From: an uncultured bacterium
Lineage (GTDB): Bacteria; Planctomycetota; UBA1135; GCA-002686595
Reading direction: 5' to 3'
NCBI GenBank assembly: GCA_937896235.1
Contig: CALBMX010000109.1
Span: 20,049-84,048, forward strand
DNA: 64,000 bases
The first letter of the stretch is position 1. Each line of letters opens with the position of its first letter. The notes below the pieces were generated by a model that saw nothing but the letters and a program-made list of their open reading frames with translations, was not told the DNA's origin and searched no databases. Below are positions 23,833 to 33,638 of this stretch, piece by piece. The translations under genes and the position numbers were made by a program.

Positions 23833-26316
23833 TTAGAAGCTCCTCACTTCGAGGCTGGCAACGGTGAGCTCGGTACCGGGAGTGATTTGGGGATACAGCC
23901 GGAAGTAACCCGGCGCGAGCGGACCGTCGGTTGTGAACCTATTGACAAGGACCCGATTCAAGTGAACCTCCACGTTCGTCCCGGTTCCCGTTGGCCGGCA
24001 AACGACGTTTAGGTCGAAGGGGATGCCAGCCTGAATATATTGCGTCGTGATCGGTGCGAGGCCAGCGAAGCTGCCGGTACGAGAATCACTCGGCCCGCTG
24101 TGATCGAGTATCAGGCGCACGCCGCCTTCCGTAGCTTCGGGGCTTGGCAAGAACATATCGAGCGCGGCAGAGCCTCCGTCCGAGAGGGTCAGGTTGCCCC
24201 TAAGTTCGAATGAACCAGTTGCTTCCGTGACGGCGTCGATTGCAGTCCAGCCCTCGCTATCGACTACGGCCTCGCCTTCATCTAAGACCTTCACGCGAAT
24301 GTCCCCCATCGCCACCGTTCCAGCCGTAGCTTGGAAGCGAAGCGGGCCGCGTGCGACTTCAGTCTGGCTGACCGCACCCCCGGTCACGCCGTCACATTCG
24401 GCAGACCCGATGACCATCACGCCATCCACGGTAATATTTTCGAAGCGGGCACTCTCCGTCTTGTTGCCATCAGCATCAAAACGTGGTGCATAGAAATGGC
24501 CTTCCACCTTATGCCACTGTCCCGGGCCTCGGTACCCCTTAGCTCGGGGGCTCTTCGAGCCGACCACTCCGCAACATTGGTCCGCATCGTCAACCAGTTG
24601 CAGCTCGTAGCGATCCATAAGGTAGAGGCCCGAATCCCCACCTTCAGGCAACATGAAGTTGAAGCGGAAAGCGATGTCCCCGAACTCCGCGTGGGAGCGG
24701 AAGTCCTGAACATTCTCGCCGCTGTTTACCAACGCGCTATTTCCTTGAGTTACCAGAAACTTCGAGGGATCCTTTGGGTCAAGGGACGCAGCGACAAGCT
24801 CCCAACCTTGTGCATCAAACGCGGCGAATGGATCGCCCCAGGTCATGGTCAGCCAACCGTCCTCTTCGGACTCGCGCGCGCCCGGCGGCTCCACCAGCTT
24901 GGCCACCATTTCGAGAGTAAGCGGACCCGATGGCATCTGGTTGATGGTGTAGTCAAACTCGTCATGCAGCAGCCCGATGCCGGGCAGACTTACACGCATA
25001 CAACGACCAGCCTTGATGCCGGGAATCACCACATTTAGGGTCAAACCATCTTCGGAAAGAGTCGCCGCTGAGGCCTCCATTTCCAGATTCCGAACCTCGG
25101 GGGAGCCATAGTCCCACCACCAGTTGTAATCGTAGCTGCGAATTTTAATTGACGCGGGATCGGGCGCGACTGCGAGCGGAAGCGTGAAGCCCAACTCGAA
25201 TCCACCATCGGTCAGATGGATCGTTTTGTACTCCAAAGGGGTCTCCCCGGTCCAGCGTACACGCGCGATTCCTGAGCCGGGAGCAAGCCCACCCCACCCG
25301 CGATTGGTCATGCCTCCAAACAGAGTGCCGTCGGGTGCGAACGCAACCCGAAACGTGCTGCCGATCTGCTGCCGGAACAGAACAACCGCACCCTGGAGTT
25401 GGCCTTGCACCTCTTCCAGCAAGGTCCGAAAGACAAGTCCATTTGTCAGCTCCGCTACAAAAAGCTGGTCCGCAAAGGGGCCGAATGCACCGCCGGTTTG
25501 ATCGGGCACCATGTTGCCCGTCGAGCGCGAGTATTCGTAGGGAATCCAAACAGCCGGAGGCGTGCGCTCCGTCGAGGGCGGCAGCATACTGCTCGGCACC
25601 TCTTCGCCGTTGCCATACTCCGGGGTCCATCGCAAGCTCGCGGGGTGGCTAAAGAATTCTCCGCCCTGCACATGAAACATGCCGCATGCGGGTAACCAGT
25701 CACCTTGGTTATCGGTGTACAGCAAGTTGCCCTTCGCATCAAAGCCCATTCCCGCCGGCCCCCGCGCGCCACTAGAAAAAGGCGTCACGTCCCCATCTGG
25801 CGCAATCTTTAGGAGCCAGCCTCGGTAGGGCTCAACGCTCAGGCCGTGCCACCACTCTGGCGACCAGAAGCCGACGTTGGTACCCATGTAGAAGTTTCCC
25901 TCGTCGTCGATGGGCAAGCCGAAGGCGAACTCGTGGTAGTTGCCACTCATTCCCCAGTCTTGGGTGATCGTGCGAATGCGATCGCAAACGTTGTCCCCGT
26001 CGACGTCGATCAGCTCCGAGAGCTCGCCCCGCTGCGCGAGGTAAATTCGGTCGTCGCGCACAGTCAGACCCAACCCCTCGTGCAACCCTTCCGCAAAGAT
26101 ATGGAACTTGGCGTCGGCGGGGTCAGCGGCCATGGCATTGTCAATCCACCAGACGCGGCCGCGGCGTGTGCTAACAAGCATCGTTCCGTCGGACATGAAC
26201 GCCATGCCTCCGATCTCGAGCTCCTCTCCCGCGGGCGGAGTCAGGTAGTCAACGGAGTAGTAAGTGGCCTCGTCTTGAAGAGGCGCGGCCAAAAGTAGTG
26301 CGGCGAGAAACAACAT
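23833..26316 (-). CDS. Exported beta-propeller (sugar-dehydrogenase-like) fused to DUF1080/3-keto-disaccharide hydrolase domain
   Basis: 827 residues. Signal peptide MLFLAALLLAAPLQ. Residues of about 20-400 form a PVC-type glucose/sorbosone-dehydrogenase-like propeller (GGMAFMSDGTMLVSTRRGRVWWIDN; YMGTNVGFWSPEWW; TGGAFGPFADQLFVAEL; GGMTNRGWGG). Residues of about 500-690 match the DUF1080 (3-keto-disaccharide hydrolase) LamG-like fold: DFRSHAEFGDIAFRFNFMLPEGGDSGLYLMDRYELQLVDD and GQWHKVEGHFYAPRFD. A further beta region closes the protein. The start overlaps the cytochrome gene stop by 1 nt (TAATG). It likely acts outside the cytoplasm on oxidised glycosides; having both activities in one chain is an inference. 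Confidence 0.82.
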   Translation of the reverse strand: MLFLAALLLAAPLQDEATYYSVDYLTPPAGEELEIGGMAFMSDGTMLVSTRRGRVWWIDNAMAADPADAKFHIFAEGLHEGLGLTVRDDRIYLAQRGELSELIDVDGDNVCDRIRTITQDWGMSGNYHEFAFGLPIDDEGNFYMGTNVGFWSPEWWHGLSVEPYRGWLLKIAPDGDVTPFSSGARGPAGMGFDAKGNLLYTDNQGDWLPACGMFHVQGGEFFSHPASLRWTPEYGNGEEVPSSMLPPSTERTPPAVWIPYEYSRSTGNMVPDQTGGAFGPFADQLFVAELTNGLVFRTLLEEVQGQLQGAVVLFRQQIGSTFRVAFAPDGTLFGGMTNRGWGGLAPGSGIARVRWTGETPLEYKTIHLTDGGFELGFTLPLAVAPDPASIKIRSYDYNWWWDYGSPEVRNLEMEASAATLSEDGLTLNVVIPGIKAGRCMRVSLPGIGLLHDEFDYTINQMPSGPLTLEMVAKLVEPPGARESEEDGWLTMTWGDPFAAFDAQGWELVAASLDPKDPSKFLVTQGNSALVNSGENVQDFRSHAEFGDIAFRFNFMLPEGGDSGLYLMDRYELQLVDDADQCCGVVGSKSPRAKGYRGPGQWHKVEGHFYAPRFDADGNKTESARFENITVDGVMVIGSAECDGVTGGAVSQTEVARGPLRFQATAGTVAMGDIRVKVLDEGEAVVDSEGWTAIDAVTEATGSFELRGNLTLSDGGSAALDMFLPSPEATEGGVRLILDHSGPSDSRTGSFAGLAPITTQYIQAGIPFDLNVVCRPTGTGTNVEVHLNRVLVNRFTTDGPLAPGYFRLYPQITPGTELTVASLEVRSF

Positions 26317-27449
26317 TAGAGCGCCCCCTTAAAAGCGGCAAGGTTTTCAGGAGTTGGCTCTAGGCCAAATAACGTGTCGATCGTGACTGTCAGCGAGGAG
26401 GTTGCCCCACTTGTTTTTGTGAAGATAATCGTCGCCCCTTTGGAGTCACCCCGGTAGAGAGTAGCTTCGCTTGGCGTCCCCGTTTCCAAGGTTTCCGCAG
26501 TGCCGGCGGCGTAGGAGGTCGGCATGTAGAGAGGTGGATCCGTCCCCTCCCCTGAGATTTCGAAGTGCCGGCGAAAGCCGGTCCATCCTCCGAAGCTGAC
26601 CGCTTCGGAAGACTCCCGAACCGTGGCGACCCTCTTTTGCCCTAAGAGGAGGTCGTAATCAACGAGCGCCTTCCCATTCGCGATCTCCGTTGCCACAAGC
26701 TTCAAAGCGATGGGCTCATCCGAGCTGCCGGGGCTGGCGGCTACCCACTCGACGTGCCTACGCTCACCGGCGGGGATAAAGATTGCGCGACCTAGTGGCG
26801 AGAGCGTATCTCCACCACGATTCTCCCAATCGCGGCGATCGACAAATCCGCCTTGGCGCACGGCGAGCAGCCGCATGTTGCTCCTGTCGTATTGAAAACT
26901 GAGCCCGTCGAGGCCACCTACAAGTAGCCCGCGCGGTGTCATGGAATCCCCTTCCGTGACCGGGGGGAAGCTCCCCCTTACCACTAGCGGTTTCTCTTTC
27001 ACGGTCATGACGGTCGATCCCGGGGTAACCACTACGGGCTCGGGCCCTAGGCCGATAACGTGCTCGACGACCGCATACCGTTCGGCCTCGCTGAGCACCT
27101 CTCGAAACCCGGGCATAGGCGTACCACCGATGCCACTCGACACCGTGCGGAAAAGAGCCTCGGTCGTATTGCCAAAGGAGAATGCGCCTTGCACAAAACT
27201 GCGAGCAGGCTTGTCAAATACGACAAGCCCCTGCCCGTCACCAGCCTCGCCGTGACACAGGGCGCAGTGCTGCGAGAACACTTCGGGGCCCGTCAGCTCA
27301 ACTCTGGGTGCAACCGCGACTTCAGGGATTACCGAAGCGGCCTGCGGGGGAGTGCCCGAAGGCTCGATAGGGCTCTCGCCACAACTCGCTGCAGAAATGG
27401 CCAAGACGCCTAGAAGTGCGGAACGGTAGAGCATGTTCGGTGGCGGCAT
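26316..27449 (-). CDS. Cytochrome c lipoprotein with C-terminal PVC-specific domain
   Basis: 377 residues from the ATG at 27449; an ATG at 27434 is equally possible and places the lipobox AASC close to the start. One haem-binding CALCH sits in QHCALCHGEAGDGQG, with the distal Met in GGTPMPGFREVL, so it is a single-haem class I cytochrome. The remaining 230 residues (PRGLLVGGLDGLSFQYDRSNMRLLAVRQGGFVDRRDWENRGGD) resemble a domain usually attached to propeller/cytochrome proteins in PVC bacteria. First gene of the operon; it may take electrons from a periplasmic sugar dehydrogenase. Confidence 0.82.
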   Translation of the reverse strand: MPPPNMLYRSALLGVLAISAASCGESPIEPSGTPPQAASVIPEVAVAPRVELTGPEVFSQHCALCHGEAGDGQGLVVFDKPARSFVQGAFSFGNTTEALFRTVSSGIGGTPMPGFREVLSEAERYAVVEHVIGLGPEPVVVTPGSTVMTVKEKPLVVRGSFPPVTEGDSMTPRGLLVGGLDGLSFQYDRSNMRLLAVRQGGFVDRRDWENRGGDTLSPLGRAIFIPAGERRHVEWVAASPGSSDEPIALKLVATEIANGKALVDYDLLLGQKRVATVRESSEAVSFGGWTGFRRHFEISGEGTDPPLYMPTSYAAGTAETLETGTPSEATLYRGDSKGATIIFTKTSGATSSLTVTIDTLFGLEPTPENLAAFKGAL

Positions 27450-27662
27450 AGACGCGCGGGGAGGGGGTGATTTCGCAGAGTGAGGAGAGCCAGCACCATA
27501 ACCTCTGGGAGCCCGAAACGGAAATGCAGTATCGCACTCCGAAGTACGGCTCGGCCTACGAAAGTGCCGCATGACCCAGAGGGGAGAGTCCTCCCCCCTG
27601 CGGATCGCGCGGCACTCCTGAGAAACCGGAGGTGACGTTGAAACACGCCACCGTTGGCGCCG

Positions 27663-29150
27663 TTACAGGTCCTTGAACTCGGTCACCATGTCCTCGAGAG
27701 CCTGCTTTGCATCCCCGAAGTACATCAGGCAATTGGGACGCTCAAAAAGAGGGTTCTTGATACCTGCATATCCTGGAGACAGCGAGCGCTTGATCACGAC
27801 CACGGTCTGGGCCTCCCAAACATTGAGCACTGGCATTCCAGCGATCGGCGAGGTCGGGTTGTCGTAGGCCTCGGGGTTACAGACGTCATTGGCGCCAAGG
27901 ACGATCGCGATGTCGGCATTTTTGAACTCGCCATTAATTTGGTCGAGGTCGAAGAGCTGGTCGTAATCGACGTCGGCTTCAGCCAAGAGCACGTTCATAT
28001 GCCCGGGCATCCGGCCAGCGACGGGGTGGATACCGTAAGACACATCGATGCCTTTCTTCTCCAGTAGGTCCCCCAACTCGCGGCACTTGTGCTGCGCTTG
28101 GGCGACGGCAAGTCCGTAGCCAGGAACGATAATCACTCTCGAGGCGGCCTCTAGAAGCGGTGCAAGCTCCTCGGCTGATGTCGAGGTCACACCTGTGTAT
28201 TCCGTATCGCCCTTCTCCCCACTCTCTTCGCCAAACTTGGCAAACAGCACGTTGGAGAGACTGCGGTTCATCGCCTTGCACATGATCTGGGTCAGGATCA
28301 GACCCGCTGCGCCAACCAACATACCCGCAACGATCAGCAGGTTGTTATGCAGGATGAAACCCGTCATCGCGGCAGCAATGCCCGAGTAGGAGTTCAAGAG
28401 CGAGATCACCACGGGCATGTCCGCGCCTCCGATGGGCACGACCAGTCCAACGCCTAGGAGCAGGGCGACAGCGGTCAAGAGCAAGAACGCCGGGGTGGAC
28501 ATGGTGCCAGCGGCAAGAAATCCACCAAAGACAACCAGTCCAACAGCGGCCAGGGCTAGCACGATGTTGAAGGCCGGGGTGCCGACGGGCCCGAAGCGGT
28601 TCTTCCGCATCTTGCCGGAGAGTTTAGCGTAGGCGACAAGGCTACCGGTCAGCGTGACCGAACCGATCAAGATCGACAGTCCAATGGAGAGCGAGATGTC
28701 GCCGCCCTTGAAGGCGGCCAGCGTCTCGTTCGCGCCAATGGAGTCCGCGCCGCTGCCGAAGGCTACCACGGTGGCGAGCGCAACGAACAGGGAAGAGGCT
28801 CCGCCCATGCCATTGAAGAATGCCACCAGCTCGGGCATCTCGGTCATCTCGACCTTCTTGGCTAGGAAGATGCCGATTAGGCCGCCGACCACAAGGCCGC
28901 CGATCATCCAAGGTAGCGAGGCCTTGATCGCCTCGAGTCCGTCCCCGTGAACTTGGCCCTTGAAGGCGACCAGGTAGACGGTCATCAGAACGGCCACGAG
29001 CATAGCGATCGATGCCATGCGGTTACCGGCCCGTGCGGTCTTCACCTTGGTCAGCTTCTTAAGTCCCGTGACAAAGAAGAACGCCGAGACCATGTAGACA
29101 ACTTGCTCGATGAGGGTTGCGTCGAGGGCTGCGAGTGTTGGTGTGAACAT
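27663..29150 (-). CDS. pntB: NAD(P) transhydrogenase subunit beta
   Basis: 495 residues. The N-terminal half has about nine membrane spans (domain IIb, including MSIAMLVAVLMTVYL-like and GGLVVGGLIGIFLAKKVEMTEMPELVAFFNGMGGASS). The C-terminal half is domain III, which binds NADP(H): VIIVPGYGLAVAQAQHKCREL, GIHPVAGRMPGHMNVLLAEADV, VLGANDVCNPEAYDNPTSPIAGMPVL and KRSLSPGYAG. It couples hydride transfer NADH to NADP+ to proton entry. Starts with a 1-nt overlap (TAATG) after pntAB. Confidence 0.96.
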   Translation of the reverse strand: MFTPTLAALDATLIEQVVYMVSAFFFVTGLKKLTKVKTARAGNRMASIAMLVAVLMTVYLVAFKGQVHGDGLEAIKASLPWMIGGLVVGGLIGIFLAKKVEMTEMPELVAFFNGMGGASSLFVALATVVAFGSGADSIGANETLAAFKGGDISLSIGLSILIGSVTLTGSLVAYAKLSGKMRKNRFGPVGTPAFNIVLALAAVGLVVFGGFLAAGTMSTPAFLLLTAVALLLGVGLVVPIGGADMPVVISLLNSYSGIAAAMTGFILHNNLLIVAGMLVGAAGLILTQIMCKAMNRSLSNVLFAKFGEESGEKGDTEYTGVTSTSAEELAPLLEAASRVIIVPGYGLAVAQAQHKCRELGDLLEKKGIDVSYGIHPVAGRMPGHMNVLLAEADVDYDQLFDLDQINGEFKNADIAIVLGANDVCNPEAYDNPTSPIAGMPVLNVWEAQTVVVIKRSLSPGYAGIKNPLFERPNCLMYFGDAKQALEDMVTEFKDL

Positions 29151-29506
29151 TACTTAACCCCCTTCTTCTTCGAACCGAACATCGCCAGCATGCGGTCGGT
29201 GACCATGAAGCCGCCAACCACGTTGACCGTCGCTAGGACAATCGCCAGAAAACCCAGCACCTGGGCAATCGAGCTCACGTCGGAAAAGACGCAATAGAGC
29301 GCTCCGACGAGCGTGATTCCGGAAATCGCATTCGCCCCGCTCATCAGAGGAGTGTGTAGGGTCGGCGGTACTTTCGAGATGATCTCAAGTCCTGTAAAGG
29401 ACGCCAAGATCAGGATCCAAAGGCCGATCAAGTAGAACGGCAGGGTGCCCGACGAGGCGCTGGCCTCGCTCGTTTCCAGGGCTGCAATCCATAGGTTCAT
29501 ATTCAT
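29150..29506 (-). CDS. pntAB: NAD(P) transhydrogenase alpha subunit, membrane part
   Basis: 118 residues with three to four membrane spans (LPFYLIGLWILILASFTGLEIISKVPPTLHTPLMSGANAISGITLVGAL). VPPTLHTPLMSGANAISGI is the conserved signature of domain IIa. The alpha subunit is split into two genes here, as in Rhodospirillum, not a single pntA as in E. coli. ATGA overlap with pntAA upstream and 1-nt overlap with pntB downstream. Confidence 0.95.
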   Translation of the reverse strand: MNMNLWIAALETSEASASSGTLPFYLIGLWILILASFTGLEIISKVPPTLHTPLMSGANAISGITLVGALYCVFSDVSSIAQVLGFLAIVLATVNVVGGFMVTDRMLAMFGSKKKGVK

Positions 29507-30651
29507 GACTTGGCTCCTTCGGTTCCGAAGAGTGCCTTGGCGCGGTCGTGCTTGACCTCACCTTCGTGGGTCAACAGGCAACCGGCGAGGCACTCATCCT
29601 CGAGCTTGTCCACAAGGTTGCCCTCGTCGATCATTAGGTTGACGAGGTTCAAAACGTTCTTCGAGTAGAGCTCGGAAGCGTGCACCGGCATGGTGGCCGG
29701 TAGGTTGGTCAAGCCGATGATCGTGACGCCGTGCTTGGAGACGATCTGACCCGGTTCGGTCAAGGCGCAGTTGCCACCGGCTTCGGCGGCCAGGTCGACA
29801 ATCACAGCGCCGGCGGGCATGGACTTCACCATCTCTTCCGAGACGAGCTTGGGTGCCGGGCGGCCGGGGACCAAAGCCGTAGTGATTACGATGTCGGCCT
29901 CGGCCACGCGCTTGGCGACCTCGATGCGCTGCTGCGCAAGGAACTCGGGCGTAACTTCCTTTGCGTAGCCATGCTCGTCCTCCATGTCCTCCATTCCAGG
30001 AACGTCGATAAACTTCGCGCCCAGAGACTCGATCTGCTCCTTAGCGGCCAAGCGAATATCAGTGGCTTCGACTTTGCACCCGAGCCGCTTTGCCGTCGCG
30101 ATAGCTTGCAGGCCCGCAACGCCAGCACCAAAAACCACACACTTGGCGGGCGGCACGGTGCCGGCTGCCGTCATGAGTAGCGGGCAAAACTTCTCTAAGT
30201 ACGAAGCGGCAAGCAGAACGGATTTGTAGCCCGAGACCGTCGCTTGCGAGGACAGCACGTCCATCGACTGGGCACGCGAGATACGCGGGATCAGGTCCAT
30301 CGCGTAACAGGTGATCTTGTGGTCTCGGTAGAACTCGATCAGCTCTTTTTCGTAAGCTGGAATCACGATAGAGAGAACTCGACCGCCGTCTTTCAGCTTG
30401 GCCGCCTCCTCTAAAGTGGGAGGTGACACCTTGACGACGAGGTCCGCGGCCGCCCAGCAGGATGGTTCAGCGTCCACAAGGACAGCACCCGCAGCTTGGT
30501 AATTCTCATCGGAAACACGAGCATTCTCGCCAGCGCCACGCTCGACCTGAACGGTCAAACCTGCCTTTACAAAACGCTTCACACTGTCGGTAGAGGCTGC
30601 CACGCGGGTTTCGCCGTCGCGGGTCTCCTTGGGAACTAGAACCGTAGCCAT
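29503..30651 (-). CDS. pntAA: NAD(P) transhydrogenase alpha subunit, soluble NAD-binding part
   Basis: 382 residues, domain I, which binds NAD(H). It begins VLVPKETRDGETRVA, typical of the alanine dehydrogenase/PntA family. RISRAQSMDVLSSQATVSGYK and VFGAGVAGLQAIATAKRLGCKVEATDIR (the dinucleotide-binding loop) follow, then SMPAGAVIVDLAAEAGGNC. First gene of the pntAA-pntAB-pntB operon; the 126 bp upstream are AT-rich and shared with the divergent DUF2164 gene. Confidence 0.95.
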   Translation of the reverse strand: MATVLVPKETRDGETRVAASTDSVKRFVKAGLTVQVERGAGENARVSDENYQAAGAVLVDAEPSCWAAADLVVKVSPPTLEEAAKLKDGGRVLSIVIPAYEKELIEFYRDHKITCYAMDLIPRISRAQSMDVLSSQATVSGYKSVLLAASYLEKFCPLLMTAAGTVPPAKCVVFGAGVAGLQAIATAKRLGCKVEATDIRLAAKEQIESLGAKFIDVPGMEDMEDEHGYAKEVTPEFLAQQRIEVAKRVAEADIVITTALVPGRPAPKLVSEEMVKSMPAGAVIVDLAAEAGGNCALTEPGQIVSKHGVTIIGLTNLPATMPVHASELYSKNVLNLVNLMIDEGNLVDKLEDECLAGCLLTHEGEVKHDRAKALFGTEGAKS

Positions 30652-30777
30652 CGAAACTCCATTAATAGGGTCATAAAGATAATTAGCAGACTATCAAATC
30701 CTTTGATGTATTCCAATGGACTTGCCAAACTGCGGAAGGGACCAGCAGCCCGCTCGCCCCCCCCCAGCTTCCCATAA

Positions 30778-31050
30778 ATGAAAGCGATAAACGACAACCA
30801 AGAACCACTCCGCATCCGACTGTCTGAAGAGCGGCGTGCGGGCCTCGAAAGAGACCTCTCCGCCATGCACGAAGACGCCTTTGACGAGCCCCTAACCCAT
30901 TTCCGAGCCAGGGAGCTGGTGAACTTTTTCGTCAAACACTTGGGCCCGCCCGTCTACAACCAGGCGATCGCGGACGCCCGTGGATTCATGCTGGAGAAGC
31001 TCGAGGACCTTGATGTCGAGGTCTATGAACCCGACGGCGAGCTACGCTAG
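30778..31050 (+). CDS. DUF2164 family protein
   Basis: 90 residues. The pattern matches the small DUF2164 family: LRIRLSEERRAGLERDLSAM, then FRARELVNFFVKHLGPPVYNQAIADARGFMLEKLEDLDVEVYEPD. No function is known for this family. Cytoplasmic, acidic. Divergent from the transhydrogenase operon. Confidence 0.8.
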   Translation: MKAINDNQEPLRIRLSEERRAGLERDLSAMHEDAFDEPLTHFRARELVNFFVKHLGPPVYNQAIADARGFMLEKLEDLDVEVYEPDGELR

Positions 31051-31238
31051 CAACCCTAGGATTTGGACCCTCCGTACCAGGGACACTTGAATTCGGAGTG
31101 GCCGAGCCCGCGTAGTTCGTTTTAGGGGCCGTTGGCCGGGCGGAACCGAGAAGCTACAACCCTCTGCGTCGAGATTGCCCTACCCTAGAAGCGCCCGCTT
31201 CCTTAATAGTAAGGATCTCACTCCAACGCCAGCCGCCC

Positions 31239-33638
31239 ATGCCGTCTGCCCAATTCAGCTCCAGCGCACTCTTAGCCATCGCCCTCGTATCCATCGTCAT
31301 TGGTCTCGGTTTTGGATTTGTCCTTGCCCCTGCCACTCCCTCCTCAAAAGTCAACGCAGCGGGCCCCCTCTTACCGGACGGTCCCCTCAAGCCTTCGCCG
31401 AGCCAACAAACGATCTCCAATCCGCGCCTGAGCGAACCGCAGGAGCGCGCTACAGCCGGCCTCGACGCTGCGCCCAAAACGGAGGTGTCCGCGGGGCGAT
31501 TGGCCGAGGCAAAATCTCGTATCGATCTACCCTCCGCTTCCCTCGCAACGACAGGATTTGGTGGTGATGGCTGGATCTCCGGAAGCGTCTTAGACGATCG
31601 AGGGGCTCCTGTTTCGGGCATTACAGTGATCGCAACCCGCTCGGAGCTGAACAAGCCTACCGGCGATTCAACGGACGGTGTTGGCTCGGGGGCACCGGCG
31701 ATCGACAGCTTGGATGAAGCGCTTGAGCGCGCCGCCAAAACATGGGCTCAAAACAAAGACCAGAGGGCGCGCGTTAGCACGGACTCCAAAGGCCGTTTCC
31801 GTCTTTCGGGGCTGACCGACGGTCGCTATGAAGTCAACGCATACCAAGCCGGCTGGGTCTTTACGGCCGCAGGTCAGGCCGCTTGCTATCCGGGAGACGT
31901 TCTCTCGTTTCGCGCCACCCAGGTCACCCTCCTCACTCTGGATATTCGACTACCCGACGGCTCCGCAGCACAAGACGCGGTCGTTGAATGCCGCTTTGGG
32001 AGCGAAAAGAGGTTCTCGAGTTGGTCTCCGGAAGAGCCGACGCTACGCCTGAGTGCACCCCGACTCCAAATCAAGGTCTATGCCGAGCCACTAGCGACTC
32101 GCATCCGCCAACGCGAGACCATGTCGCGCTACGCCTCGGAAGACATCACCGTCGATGCCGAGGATCTTGCGGGCGCTCCGCTAATCGTATCTGTCGAGAC
32201 GCGCCCGGGGATTCGAGGATCCCTCGACAAACAGGGGGAAGGCCAAGAGTCCAGTTTCGTGATGATTGCCATGATCGAGACCGAGGCCGACTTCAAGGTC
32301 GAAGGTCCGTTTCAAGATGCCCAGAAGCAGTCCGTGGACTCCGGCGATTTCCTCTTCATCGACCTAGAGGAGGGCTTGTATGTGATCGGGATTCAAAGTG
32401 GTCGGGGCGGCAATCAGGAGATCAAGAATCATCAGTTTGTACAGATCACCGATGAGTTGATCGAGGTTGACCTCAACGTCCCCGCGCCTGTTGTAAGCGA
32501 CTTTGTTTTGGTGCACTGCCTTGACCCGAAAGGTCAACCCCTAGACGGCGTCTCGTTCTCAGTGAATGCAGTCCGTGGCACCGAAAACGCGCGGACCGGA
32601 AGTGCGCAGTCCCAGCAGGCGAACGACGGAGTCTATTGGCTGCGCAGAGACGGCTTACGCATGCAAGATTACGACGCGTGGAGCTCAGGCTCTTCCCTCA
32701 AGCTACTCGGAAAGAGTGCCATCTACGGCACGCAATCGACAGATTTGAGCAGTGGGCAAGGCGAGGCGTATATGCAGTTCACAAACCCCGTCTCGCTGAC
32801 GGTCTCCATCGTCGGTTTCGAGGACCTCACGTTCAAAGAGTCGCTCTCCATCCAAATAGCTGAGCAAAACTCGGATGGGCGAAATCCTTCGATTGTCGCC
32901 AAAACCCAAACGGGAAACCGCCGTGGAAGCGACCCCACTCTCGCCAAAAGTGGTACAGCTACCTTTGGGTCGCTCGCACCCGGATCCTATGAAATCCGCC
33001 TTCTCAAAGGGAGCGGCTGGGGCAATGGCAACGTCATTGCATCCACGCCCATAACTCTGGGCACCGAGGACTCGTCGGCCACGCTGATGCCACCGCATCT
33101 ACACGAGCTGGTTGTGTTTGCACCTAGCTTGCCGGAGGGCAGCTACCTCTCGCTGAATCCGGTCGGTGACAACTCAAGCCAAGGGATTTCGAACTTCGGG
33201 TATATCGGAAATTTCGAGGGTTCCGGATCTAATGCACGGCTCGATGCGAACAAGCGCGCCGTTTTCAGCGACTTGAGTGCTGGTCTCTACCGTCTCCAGA
33301 AGGGTTGGGACGGGGAGGGTTTGGAGATCCAAATCCCAAGCGGTGAGATCGTTTTTGAGCCTAAGTTGCCGAACGTCTGGCAAGTGGCGATTACCAACGA
33401 GGCAGGCGAGCTATACAAAGCTGGCCTTCGAACGGGCGACACGATCCTTTCGATCAACGGGACCCCCATCGCTCAAATGGGCCTTGAAGAAGGTGCCTTT
33501 GGCGTGCTCCAAGGAGGTAACTCCGATGTGTCCTTACGTCGTGACGGGCAGGTGATCAGTGTTACGATTTCAAAAATAGATGGTTCGTACTGGGATGCGA
33601 AATCTATCGGGGGCGTAATCGTGCCCGATTTCGAATAG
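31239..33638 (+). CDS. Membrane-anchored protein with carboxypeptidase-regulatory-like domain and C-terminal PDZ
   Basis: 799 residues. A membrane anchor lies at about 9-30 (SALLAIALVSIVIGLGFGFVLA). Residues of about 111-205 look like a CarboxypepD_reg/Cna-B beta sandwich (GWISGSVLDDRGAPVSGITVIATRS; DSKGRFRLSGLTDGRYEVNAYQAGW). Several similar beta modules follow to about 690 (for example GTATFGSLAPGSYEIRLLKGSG). Residues of about 705-785 are a PDZ domain (NEAGELYKAGLRTGDTILSINGTPI). No protease triad is visible, so this is probably a periplasmic scaffold; this architecture is common in planctomycetes. I see no partner gene in the same operon. Confidence 0.75.
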   Translation: MPSAQFSSSALLAIALVSIVIGLGFGFVLAPATPSSKVNAAGPLLPDGPLKPSPSQQTISNPRLSEPQERATAGLDAAPKTEVSAGRLAEAKSRIDLPSASLATTGFGGDGWISGSVLDDRGAPVSGITVIATRSELNKPTGDSTDGVGSGAPAIDSLDEALERAAKTWAQNKDQRARVSTDSKGRFRLSGLTDGRYEVNAYQAGWVFTAAGQAACYPGDVLSFRATQVTLLTLDIRLPDGSAAQDAVVECRFGSEKRFSSWSPEEPTLRLSAPRLQIKVYAEPLATRIRQRETMSRYASEDITVDAEDLAGAPLIVSVETRPGIRGSLDKQGEGQESSFVMIAMIETEADFKVEGPFQDAQKQSVDSGDFLFIDLEEGLYVIGIQSGRGGNQEIKNHQFVQITDELIEVDLNVPAPVVSDFVLVHCLDPKGQPLDGVSFSVNAVRGTENARTGSAQSQQANDGVYWLRRDGLRMQDYDAWSSGSSLKLLGKSAIYGTQSTDLSSGQGEAYMQFTNPVSLTVSIVGFEDLTFKESLSIQIAEQNSDGRNPSIVAKTQTGNRRGSDPTLAKSGTATFGSLAPGSYEIRLLKGSGWGNGNVIASTPITLGTEDSSATLMPPHLHELVVFAPSLPEGSYLSLNPVGDNSSQGISNFGYIGNFEGSGSNARLDANKRAVFSDLSAGLYRLQKGWDGEGLEIQIPSGEIVFEPKLPNVWQVAITNEAGELYKAGLRTGDTILSINGTPIAQMGLEEGAFGVLQGGNSDVSLRRDGQVISVTISKIDGSYWDAKSIGGVIVPDFE

